5,962 nt of DNA from Desulfobacteraceae bacterium. Lineage in GTDB: Bacteria; Desulfobacterota; DSM-4660; Desulfatiglandales; Desulfatiglandaceae. A program made the position numbers and the translations under genes. Location: the NCBI GenBank assembly GCA_030589225.1, contig JAUUWD010000110.1:1-5962 (forward strand). Reading direction: 5' to 3'. The notes under the pieces were generated by a model. That model worked only from the letters and a program-made list of their open reading frames with translations. It was not told the DNA's origin and did no database searches. Shown piece by piece: positions 1-5,663 of the stretch; the stretch's first letter is position 1; each line of letters begins with the position of its first letter.

Positions 1-293
1 ACCCCTAAATGCTCTGGGGTAAGTCGAGAATGTGGAGATGTCAGAAAAACGCCTTTCCAAGTCTCGTTAGCTTGAGCAAGGAGAGTGTTGACAGTTTCTG
101 CTGTTTTTTGTGCGGAGGAGTATGTTTTGAATTCCATACCCTTTATAGGGCGGATCTCTGAATACAATTTGGCAACTATAAGTTTGAATATTTCTTCAAA
201 ATCATCCTCCCCAGAGTTGGCAAGAACCAATTCCTGGAGCCTGCCAAAAATCGATTCCCAATCACCAGGACGCATTGTATGCCTTTTAGCCAT
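1..293 (-). CDS. N6-adenine DNA methyltransferase, N-terminal 97 residues (runs off the left edge)
   Basis: This minus-strand frame is open from an ATG at 293 to the window edge, giving 97 residues with no stop. The start is supported by AAGGAG (plus-strand 303-308) nine bases upstream. Residues about 31-46 (DDFEEIFKLIVAKLYS) match the helical N-terminal segment of HsdM-like N6-adenine methyltransferases, where an F-K-L-I-x-A-K-L-Y-x-E pattern is characteristic. The SAM-binding and NPPY catalytic motifs would lie outside the window. By family knowledge it would methylate adenine in the recognition site to protect host DNA. It is divergent from an XRE regulator and a nuclease-like gene, which fits a restriction-modification locus. 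It could belong to a type I, type II or BREX-like system, since the N-terminus alone does not discriminate. The plus-strand open frame at 85-336 is only its shadow. Confidence 0.72.
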   Translation of the reverse strand, partial: MAKRHTMRPGDWESIFGRLQELVLANSGEDDFEEIFKLIVAKLYSEIRPIKGMEFKTYSSAQKTAETVNTLLAQANETWKGVFLTSPHSRLTPEHLG

Positions 294-461
294 AAATTTA
301 TGCTCCTTAAATATTGTTCGCATATTACCCAGATAGCTCAGCCCATGTCAAGACGTCGTCAAGATATATGAAAATATCCTATTTTGGGTTATTTCCCTCA
401 AATATGCTATTTATATCTTAAATATCTTTCACGAGATTATGCCACATCAGGATATTGCTAG
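294..461. promoter_or_regulatory. Divergent control region between methyltransferase and XRE regulator
   Basis: This 168-bp AT-rich gap separates two divergent starts and so must hold promoters for both. Visible structure includes a direct repeat GTCAAGA at 347-353 and 358-364, spaced 11 bp or one helical turn, with the palindrome GACGTC (352-357) between. There is also an inverted repeat AAGATATA (361-368) / TATATCTT (412-419). AGGA at 449-452 is the ribosome site for the regulator, and AAGGAG (minus strand, 303-308) serves the methyltransferase. A weak rightward promoter is possible with TTGGGT (384-389) and TATTTA (408-413), 18 bp apart. In restriction-modification systems run by controller proteins such repeats are often operators (C-boxes). 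Here that role is inferred from position only. Confidence 0.4.
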
Positions 462-713
462 ATGAAATCAATTCACGATCCAAGATACCTCGAAATCATT
501 GCAAGGCTTAGATCAGCCCGAAAAGGTATTGGGATGTCACAATCAGACCTTGGCCGTCGCATAGGGAAACCTCAGTCTTATATTTCTAAAATCGAAAACT
601 GTGAGCGCCGTATTGATCTGGTAGAAGCTCTGACATTGTGCAATGCACTTGAGATTACACTCGAAACAATTGTCCCAACAGAATTGAGAGATATATTATC
701 GAAGGGAAAATAA
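462..713 (+). CDS. XRE/Cro-family regulator, probable restriction-modification controller protein
   Basis: This 83-residue protein is about the usual size of C (controller) proteins. It consists almost entirely of a lambda-repressor-type helix-turn-helix domain. The HTH lies at about residues 25-46, with MSQSDLGRRIG as the first helix and turn and PQSYISKIENCERR as recognition helix and exit. These match the family pattern S-Q-x-x-L-A followed by S-x-I-S-x-x-E. The ATG at 462 has AGGA nine bases upstream. The gene stops 6 bp before the nuclease-like gene, so the two probably share one transcript and may be translationally coupled. By family analogy it would bind the repeats in the gap upstream, activating its own operon and timing nuclease expression after methylation. 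A generic XRE repressor of a mobile locus is the alternative. Confidence 0.75.
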   Translation: MKSIHDPRYLEIIARLRSARKGIGMSQSDLGRRIGKPQSYISKIENCERRIDLVEALTLCNALEITLETIVPTELRDILSKGK

Positions 714-719
714 GCTTAT

Positions 720-1241
720 ATGCCTGATAAATTAACAGAAGAAGAAATCAAAGAATTGCAAGACTCCCTGTTCCCCCTCATAGGTGTACAGTTTGATATT
801 CTAAGATTACCTCGACAGGCTCTAATAGAATTTGAACCTTCACAAGTCGGAACAATCGTTGGCGCACTTATGGACGCCTGTATCCCTCAATTACCAGAAA
901 TCATCAAAGACAATAAAGCCTTAGAAAAGGTTGGGTTGTCGAAACACGAAGGTATCTTAGGCGACCGTGAAGGCTACCCTGATTATCACCATAGCTCTGG
1001 GAAACGAATTGAGCTTAAACTGCTCTATGTCGATCCTGTTGGAATCGAAATGAAAAAACCTCCCACACCACGTGAGCCATCTGCCAGATTAACTCAAAAA
1101 GTGACTGTTAGGAATGTTGATCCAGCCTTGGATGCTTTATTGGTTATTGCCTACCAGCTTCAGGCGCATAAAGAGGATGAAAACATAATTAGCCCAACAA
1201 TTCCTCAACGCTCACAGAAACTGACCCATTTGTGTTCATGA
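720..1241 (+). pseudogene. Probable PD-(D/E)XK restriction endonuclease, 3' end replaced by IS21 element
   Basis: The native part is 163 residues (720-1208). The last ten codons and the TGA (1239-1241) come from the transposon's terminal repeat. Residues 87-100 read PD, nine further residues, then ELK (D88, E98, K100). This is the spacing and composition of a PD-(D/E)XK nuclease core, with strand-forming residues (RIELKLLYV) around it. The acidic residues and lysine would bind Mg2+ and cleave DNA. Position directly behind an XRE regulator and divergent from an adenine methyltransferase supports a type II-like restriction role. I do not recognise a named enzyme. The frame appears to stop soon after a predicted helix (DALLVIAYQLQ), so C-terminal sequence is probably missing and activity is doubtful. 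The catalytic triad itself is retained. No strong ribosome site is seen (AAGGG at 702-706 is 13 bases away), so coupling to the upstream gene is likely. Confidence 0.6.
1205..1208. repeat. Left copy of putative 4-bp target-site duplication (TCAA)
   Basis: TCAA directly abuts the first base of the left inverted end (CGCTCA at 1209), and the same TCAA follows the right end at 5710. IS21-family elements are known to duplicate 4-8 bp, so a 4-bp copy at exactly the repeat border is plausible. Four bases can match by chance, and both flanking genes look truncated here, which weakens the claim. Confidence 0.5.
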
Positions 1242-1254
1242 AAACTGACCCACT
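1209..1254 (+). repeat. Left terminal inverted repeat with two ACTGACCCA sub-repeats
   Basis: The end begins CGCTCA and contains AAACTGACCCA twice (1218-1228 and 1242-1252), exactly 24 bp apart. Tandem sub-repeats of this sort at each end are typical IS21 transposase-binding sites. The right end, reverse-complemented, aligns without gaps over 46 bp. The outermost part overlaps the tail of the disrupted nuclease frame and supplies its stop codon. No hairpin terminator is seen between this end and the istB stop at 1330; the short stretch 1255-1329 shows nothing I can name. Confidence 0.82.
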
Positions 1255-1329
1255 GAGTGCGCAGTTGTTTGAATAAAGCTGAGATGATATTTAAGGTGCC
1301 TTTTATGAAGAGTATTGAGTGGGAGTGGA

Positions 1330-2082
1330 TTAATGATGCTTGTCGGTTTTACAATCCACATGAGTAGGCACCCGAAGAGATGGACCGTTGATACGGATGG
1401 TAATGCAGCGATGATTAAGTCGGTCTAACATGGCATCCACCAGGGGTTTTCGGTTGAACAAATCGTACCATTCAGAGTAATCAAGGTTAGTAGTAATTAT
1501 AGTGGATTTATTGCCGTAGCGTTCACCCATCAACTTGAAGAATGCATTGACCTGTTCCGGTTTTAGGGTAAGGTAACCCAGTTCATCGATCAAAAGAAGG
1601 TCATAACGAGACAGACGTTTAATGAGCTTTGCTGTGGACCGATCAGCGAGAGATGCGTAGAGTTCATCGAGAAGGTCCTGGGCATTGTAAAATCGACCGC
1701 GGTATCCCTCAACCAAAGCAAGTCTCAAGAGACTGGATGCCAGGCCTGATTTGCCGGTGCCTGGATCACCGATAAATACAATATTTTCTATCCGCTCAAT
1801 AAAGGAAAGCCCTGCCAGTTCTTTGATTTGATGTTTGCTGACTCCGGGCTGTTTATCAAAAGGGAAAGTTTTGATACTCCAATCCCATGGAATCTTAGCC
1901 TGTTTAAGCCTGTAATAGAGGCTACGTTCCTGACGGTATGCGTGCTCTTCCATGAGCAGACGATAAATCACTTCTGAGACAGAAGACCCCTCTTTCTCCG
2001 CTTGATCAAGCTCACGATCCAGGACATTATCCATGCCCTTAAGGCGCAACTCAATAAGCAACTGGTGGATTTTGGATCTCAT
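1330..2082 (-). CDS. istB: IstB, AAA+ ATPase transposition helper of IS21 family
   Basis: This 250-residue protein is full length for IstB (about 250). It has an N-terminal helical domain (residues 1-90) that in the family binds DNA or the transposase, then a DnaC-like AAA+ core. The Walker A is GDPGTGKS (105-112) and the Walker B is DLLLIDELG (161-169). A sensor-like STIITTNLDYSEW lies at 193-205 and an arginine-bearing DAMLDRLNHRC near 217-227. In characterised IS21, IstB decamers bind and bend target DNA and hand it to IstA. The start ATG (2082) shares one base with the istA TGA (TGATG), so translation is coupled and the two proteins are made in proportion. No frameshift or missing catalytic residue is visible. 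The C-terminus (DCKTDKHH) is polar and the stop is TAA. Confidence 0.95.
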   Translation of the reverse strand: MRSKIHQLLIELRLKGMDNVLDRELDQAEKEGSSVSEVIYRLLMEEHAYRQERSLYYRLKQAKIPWDWSIKTFPFDKQPGVSKHQIKELAGLSFIERIENIVFIGDPGTGKSGLASSLLRLALVEGYRGRFYNAQDLLDELYASLADRSTAKLIKRLSRYDLLLIDELGYLTLKPEQVNAFFKLMGERYGNKSTIITTNLDYSEWYDLFNRKPLVDAMLDRLNHRCITIRINGPSLRVPTHVDCKTDKHH

Positions 2083-3482
2083 CAGTCTTCATCTCCGTGT
2101 ATGTTAAAAAAGTCACCGGCTACAAAGGAAAGTATCATCTGCTCCAAACGGTTTAGATCATAGAGTCCATAATAAAGCGCCTGTTCAACTGCCTTTTTAA
2201 ATGCATCTTCGGGATAAGACCGTTTGAGGTCCAGGAGCCTTCGCATCGGCCTTAGCCCTCTGCCGCTCGAATGCTTTTTTAGTTCCCCTACATACTTGTC
2301 CAGATAGTCATTTTGTCCTCGAAGAATCATTTCTTCTTTGCATGGACCTGAGTGAGCCTTATACCGGTTAAAAGGAGGATGATGACCTTTTGCCGTGATC
2401 CTGGTATCGCGTTTGTCTATGAGCCTCGGGTGATCTGCAACTTTTTGATGTTTAAAGAAAATCAGGACACGGTCCCATGTTTTATGAACCTCCACTTTTT
2501 TGCCGACAAGTCTTTCAGGCACGGAATAGCGGTTAGTATCCACAGCCACATATCCGGATAGATCGACTGTCCTGTAAAGGATCATGTAAACCGGGGGAAT
2601 ATGAACCGGAAGAGGTTGGAGGTGAGGTTTTTCCAACAAATGGGCCTGATCAGGACTCATGCCCAGTGAACGCTTTGGCTTTCTGTTTGCAACCTCCATA
2701 CACCATTTTCTGGCTTGATCATTGAGGTCATGCCAGTCTTTGAAGGTACGCCCTGCAAGAAAATTTCCTTCTGCATAAGAAAAATTTCTTTCCATTTTGG
2801 CTTTTCTATCCGGATCGTTTATCCGGTGAGGCACAAATTTTACCCCAAAGATAAGGCCAAAACGTTCCATTTCAGGTGCTATATCCGCATCCGGTCCACT
2901 TCCGTGTGCAACGATGACACTGGTATTGTCGATAATACATTTCGGACAGGCGCCGTCCATGAAACGGAATGCTTCGGTAAGGAATACTTTTGCCTCAAAA
3001 CGTGTGAAGTTCGGATAATATTGAATAAAGAGCCTTCGACTGTATCCAAAAACAAGCCCCGCACATTGAGCTGTCAGTTTCTTTCCATCAACTACAATGC
3101 TATGAGGAGAAGTGTCATGCTGGCACTCCTGTCCTGGGCCAAATGAATAATCCCCCGTCCGCTTCTTTTTCTTTCCCTCACGCAAATCCATCTCCCGCAC
3201 TATCCGGGTGAGAGTGCTATAAGGGATAAAATGGCCGTATTTGTCTTGAAGGATTTCCTGAATCCTGACCGCATTACCCCTGCAAGGTTTGAAAAGCTCC
3301 TGAATGATCGGCGTTATCTCCTCGTACCGGGATGTTGTGAAAGTCGCATCTTTTGTTTGTCCCCGCAGGACCCGACGAACACTGTTCCTTGATATGTTGA
3401 GGGTTCGGCTGATCTTTCGGATCTTGATTCCCTGCTGATGCAATGTCAGAATGGTTTGTTTTGTGTCGGGAGTTATCTTCAT
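2082..3482 (-). CDS. istA: IstA, DDE transposase of IS21 family
   Basis: I place the start at the ATG 3482, giving 466 residues, because CAGGAG lies eight bases upstream (AGGAG at plus-strand 3491-3495) and the protein then opens with the HTH domain. The open frame reaches further up to a TTG at 3566, but those 28 residues read poorly. Residues about 10-42 form an HTH (LHQQGIKIRKISRTLNISRN) for end binding. The retroviral-integrase-type core has D123 (QHDTSP), D185 (CIIDNT) and E231 (KAKMERNF), all present. A small beta-barrel-like segment (about 310-352, GYVAVDTNRYSVP) and a basic, helical C-terminus follow, as in the family. It cuts and joins the element ends together with IstB. Its first 209 bases overlap the 3' part of the ParB-like gene in another frame, and its stop overlaps the istB start by one base. 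Confidence 0.95.
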   Translation of the reverse strand: MKITPDTKQTILTLHQQGIKIRKISRTLNISRNSVRRVLRGQTKDATFTTSRYEEITPIIQELFKPCRGNAVRIQEILQDKYGHFIPYSTLTRIVREMDLREGKKKKRTGDYSFGPGQECQHDTSPHSIVVDGKKLTAQCAGLVFGYSRRLFIQYYPNFTRFEAKVFLTEAFRFMDGACPKCIIDNTSVIVAHGSGPDADIAPEMERFGLIFGVKFVPHRINDPDRKAKMERNFSYAEGNFLAGRTFKDWHDLNDQARKWCMEVANRKPKRSLGMSPDQAHLLEKPHLQPLPVHIPPVYMILYRTVDLSGYVAVDTNRYSVPERLVGKKVEVHKTWDRVLIFFKHQKVADHPRLIDKRDTRITAKGHHPPFNRYKAHSGPCKEEMILRGQNDYLDKYVGELKKHSSGRGLRPMRRLLDLKRSYPEDAFKKAVEQALYYGLYDLNRLEQMILSFVAGDFFNIHGDED

Positions 3483-4416
3483 TGCTAAATCTCCTGATTT
3501 CTTTTTCCAAAGACAACATAAGTTTCCTGGTATCCTCAAAAGCCGTAACCAATATACGTCGGTCAAGGCTACTTTGTTCCTCGTAGATAACGGAGGGAAC
3601 TTGTTTTATAAGTCCCCTAATGATATGACCTGCCATCTTTAATTCTTTGATCCATCTGCCTTCTGGCCCCTCTTTGAGGCAGTTGGCCTGATTTTCTTGT
3701 TCCGCACAATGAAGAGCCTTAATAAATAGGGCCGGCTCTTTGACCATTTTTTCTCTCTTTGTTCGGTTGGACTTTTGGTAGTGCCGGAAAAAATCTGAAA
3801 GGTCTCTTGTGGAGATATATTCTCTGGCCAGGTTTTCTGTAAGCATCCTGGCGTGGGCAGGTATTGCGCGCGCAATAGGCGCAATGACCCTGGAGGCAGC
3901 CCAGGTGGAAATTTTGCCGTTTCGGATTATTTCCAATACATCATCAGGCAGGGCATCAATAAGCGCCACTCTGCCCGATACCCAGGCCTGTTTTCGTCCA
4001 AGAAGAGACGCTATCCTTACTTGAGAAAGGCTATATTTGTCTCGGAGTTCCCGGATCAAAGCAGCCTGCTCAATGGCATCCCACCTCCGATCATTACTCC
4101 TTGCCAGTACCCGAACCAATGCCTCCTGCTCTTTTAAGTTCCATATCTCTGCCAGGACTGTATCCCTGCCGCAGCGTTTAAGGGCCGATACCCTCAGATA
4201 TCCGTCCATAAGCACAAAACAAGAGGGCTTCTCCATTAAGGCAGCCACAGGAACGATTTGGCCGCAACGTTGTATTGAATGCATAAGAGAGGAAACGTTT
4301 TCAGGCTTATGTACCCTGGTGTGAGCGTAGCGAAGATCGAGATGAGCAATTTCTATCTCAGTTACTTCATGTATGTGTTTATTTGGTTCCATCACAGATC
4401 TGGTTAACGCGTCCAT
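3274..4416 (-). CDS. ParB/Srx-fold DNA-binding protein, transposon accessory gene
   Basis: This is a 380-residue protein. Residues about 20-92 form a ParB N-terminal (ParB/Srx) domain: an EIAHLDLR lead-in, GQIVPV (52-57) as box I and FVLMDGYLRVSALKRCG (67-83) as box II. The usual GERRxRA of chromosomal CTP-binding ParB is DGYLRVSA here, so CTP use cannot be assumed. A KorB/ParB-type HTH follows at about 128-152 (LSQVRIASLLGRKQAWVSGRV), then helical sequence to about 311. The last 69 residues are polar, lack a fold signature and overlap istA in another frame, so they may be incidental. No ParA partner gene is present. It starts 10 bp after the winged-helix gene; ATG 4416 or the ATG at codon 9 (4392) are both possible and the ribosome site is weak. 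A role in element regulation, target choice or maintenance is inference. Confidence 0.8.
   Translation of the reverse strand: MDALTRSVMEPNKHIHEVTEIEIAHLDLRYAHTRVHKPENVSSLMHSIQRCGQIVPVAALMEKPSCFVLMDGYLRVSALKRCGRDTVLAEIWNLKEQEALVRVLARSNDRRWDAIEQAALIRELRDKYSLSQVRIASLLGRKQAWVSGRVALIDALPDDVLEIIRNGKISTWAASRVIAPIARAIPAHARMLTENLAREYISTRDLSDFFRHYQKSNRTKREKMVKEPALFIKALHCAEQENQANCLKEGPEGRWIKELKMAGHIIRGLIKQVPSVIYEEQSSLDRRILVTAFEDTRKLMLSLEKEIRRFSNEDNSRHKTNHSDIASAGNQDPKDQPNPQHIKEQCSSGPAGTNKRCDFHNIPVRGDNADHSGAFQTLQG
3491..3495 (-). promoter_or_regulatory. Ribosome binding site deciding the istA start
   Basis: AGGAG on the minus strand sits eight bases before the ATG at 3482. It lies inside the coding sequence of the ParB-like gene (around its codon 308). 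It therefore argues for internal initiation of IstA rather than use of the upstream TTG at 3566, which has no comparable site. Confidence 0.7.
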
Positions 4417-4426
4417 CTTTGCAAGA

Positions 4427-4840
4427 TTAATCGTGTTTTATTCCTAAAGATTCTCTGATGACCAGCTGGACAGTCGCAGGATCTTTTTGGGCCATTTCTT
4501 CAGGTTTAAGAGATTTTCTTATGGAAATGACAGGTGTTTTGGGCAGAGAAAGGACCTGAAAAAAATGCCCGTCAAATGCTATTAAATCTTTCTTTATCAA
4601 TGCGTCTCTGGCCAGGATATAGTCATCGACACACATGCGCAAAACAGTACAGATCTTGTCGTAACTATAATAGGAAAGCCCGTTTCTATCGCCGACCAGC
4701 ACCAAAAATACATAAAGCAAGAGTTCATGGTGAGTGAGACTGGTAAAAAAGCCATTTCTTATAAATCTATGTTCTATGAAGGCAAAGCTGCCAGTGATCT
4801 TACGGACCCGCTGGGGACAAAGGGGCGTCCTTTCAATCAT
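4427..4840 (-). CDS. Small winged-helix-like DNA-binding protein, transposon accessory gene
   Basis: This is a 137-residue protein with a very strong ribosome site, AAAGGAGG (plus-strand 4847-4854), six bases before the ATG. Residues about 33-98 look like a winged helix. A helix follows TSLTHHELLLYVFLVLVG, then YSYDKICTVLRMCVDDYILARDALIKKDLI resembles the turn and recognition helices, and AFDGHFFQVLSL would be the wing strands. This layout recalls helix-turn-helix proteins of plasmid replication initiation (RepA/DnaD-like), with the residue pattern for conditional selection between helices, but I cannot name a family. It contains no transmembrane segment or catalytic motif. It lies between the zinc-cluster gene (35 bp upstream) and the ParB-like gene (10 bp downstream), so one operon is likely. 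A regulator of the element or a cofactor of the ParB-like protein are possible roles; neither is shown. Confidence 0.6.
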   Translation of the reverse strand: MIERTPLCPQRVRKITGSFAFIEHRFIRNGFFTSLTHHELLLYVFLVLVGDRNGLSYYSYDKICTVLRMCVDDYILARDALIKKDLIAFDGHFFQVLSLPKTPVISIRKSLKPEEMAQKDPATVQLVIRESLGIKHD

Positions 4841-4875
4841 AGTTATCCTCCTTTGAGTCTCAGTTCCAATGCCAT

Positions 4876-5280
4876 CTACGTGCTTCCATAGCCTCGACGA
4901 GGAAATTCATCCACAATTTCCCCTGAAGCCCCGCAGAAATGGCAACGACCGGTTTTATCAAACCATGATCTCATATTAAGAACCAGCAACCGGGCATATA
5001 ATAGTAGGGTAATACACCAGGGGGGCAGGACTGTGGTAGATGCATCATCCATGTTTTTTTGATTTTTTTTGCTTATGCGATGACGACGACGGTTTTCAGC
5101 TTCTCGGTGGGCTTTTTTCCCTTTCGGAGTTTGGCGGTATTGTCTCTGGGCTTCACTTTGTCTTTTGAGTTTTCCTGCAATGCGGCATTCATCACTGCAA
5201 TAGGCCTGCCCCCTCCAGCAAGACCGGCAAATACAGAAAAAAAGACCACACCAGCGACATTGAACCCCGATTAATAGCAA
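4876..5280 (-). CDS. Cysteine-rich zinc-cluster protein, transposon accessory gene
   Basis: This is a 134-residue frame starting at TTG 5280, the only plausible start after the in-frame stop at 5310-5308, with AGAGG (plus-strand 5289-5293) nine bases upstream. The N-terminus packs C8, C11, C16, C18, C21, C28 and C32, including CRWCG, CRSCWRGQ and YCSDEC. This is a pattern I associate with small uncharacterised proteobacterial proteins that often sit beside transposases. A strongly basic, Gln- and Arg-rich helical segment follows (about 36-75, with EAQRQYRQTPKGKKAHRE), well suited to nucleic-acid binding. Near the C-terminus there is a second CxxC (GRCHFCG, C113 and C116) and a final EFPRRGYGS. 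It is the first gene of the leftward transposon operon. Zinc binding and DNA or RNA contact are inferred from composition; the function is unknown. Confidence 0.7.
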   Translation of the reverse strand: MLLIGVQCRWCGLFFCICRSCWRGQAYCSDECRIAGKLKRQSEAQRQYRQTPKGKKAHREAENRRRHRISKKNQKNMDDASTTVLPPWCITLLLYARLLVLNMRSWFDKTGRCHFCGASGEIVDEFPRRGYGST

Positions 5281-5375
5281 AAAAACGGCCTCTAACCTTG
5301 CAAATAGTCAGAAACCGTAGTAATATAGAATATGTTTGGTTTTTGCTTCTCACATGTTTGCGAAGCTCTTTTTAA

Positions 5376-5410
5376 AAGCCCGAAGCTGCTACTTCGGGCT
5401 TTCCTTTTTT
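5376..5410 (+). terminator. Rho-independent terminator
   Basis: A perfect 10-bp stem, AAGCCCGAAG (5376-5385) with CTTCGGGCTT (5392-5401), encloses the 6-nt loop CTGCTA. TCCTTTTTT follows on the plus strand, so it terminates rightward transcripts best. Read leftward it is followed by only a short TTTT, making it a weaker stop for transcripts entering the element from the flanking IHF-like gene. It sits about 100 bp before the first transposon gene. Confidence 0.8.
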
Positions 5411-5625
5411 AATCCATCCTGAAATGTCCACAAACCGTCTTTGCCTAACCACTGCCAAAGCTTAAAAAACTATCTTATTCCCTGCAATATAGAAAAGGTA
5501 ATAGGTCAGTTGCCAGAGCCATATCAATTGCGAGAAAAAATAGCACAGGCATCAAAAAAAGGATATTCACAATGGTTTTCCTTTAGATCTGGTTCTTATC
5601 CTTAATTTTGATTTGTTATCTTAGA

Positions 5626-5634
5626 TGGGTCAAA
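5626..5634 (-). repeat. Third, inner sub-repeat of the right end (TGGGTCAAA)
   Basis: TGGGTCAAA is the reverse complement of a TTTGACCCA site. It resembles the two sub-repeats at 5666-5674 (TGGGTTCGT) and 5690-5698 (TGGGTCAGT) and lies 40 bp inside the former. No matching third copy is seen at the left end, so the two ends are asymmetric. A transposase-binding role is inferred from the family. Confidence 0.5.
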
Positions 5635-5663
5635 TCTCAGAGCATTTGGCAAGCTTAAAAATA

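Noticed and set aside
85..336. Plus-strand open frame of 83 codons at the left edge
   Set aside because: It lies opposite the methyltransferase N-terminus, which has the better ribosome site and clear family residues; the plus frame has no recognisable features.
386..397. GGGTTATTTCCC as an operator palindrome
   Set aside because: Only the outer three bases pair on each side; this is too short to support as a site.
2715..3146. Plus-strand open frame of 143 codons
   Set aside because: It lies antisense to the catalytic core of IstA, lacks a ribosome site and has a composition expected of a shadow frame.
3483..3566. Extended istA start at TTG 3566
   Set aside because: The 28 extra residues do not resemble an IstA N-terminus, and the ATG at 3482 has a good AGGAG at proper distance.
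3274..3566. Programmed frameshift joining the ParB-like protein to IstA
   Set aside because: istA lies in the +1 frame and has its own ribosome site and start; I saw no clear slippery site in the overlap, so independent initiation is simpler.
3809..4324. Several plus-strand open frames opposite the ParB-like gene
   Set aside because: They overlap one another in different frames and are antisense to a clear ParB-fold gene.
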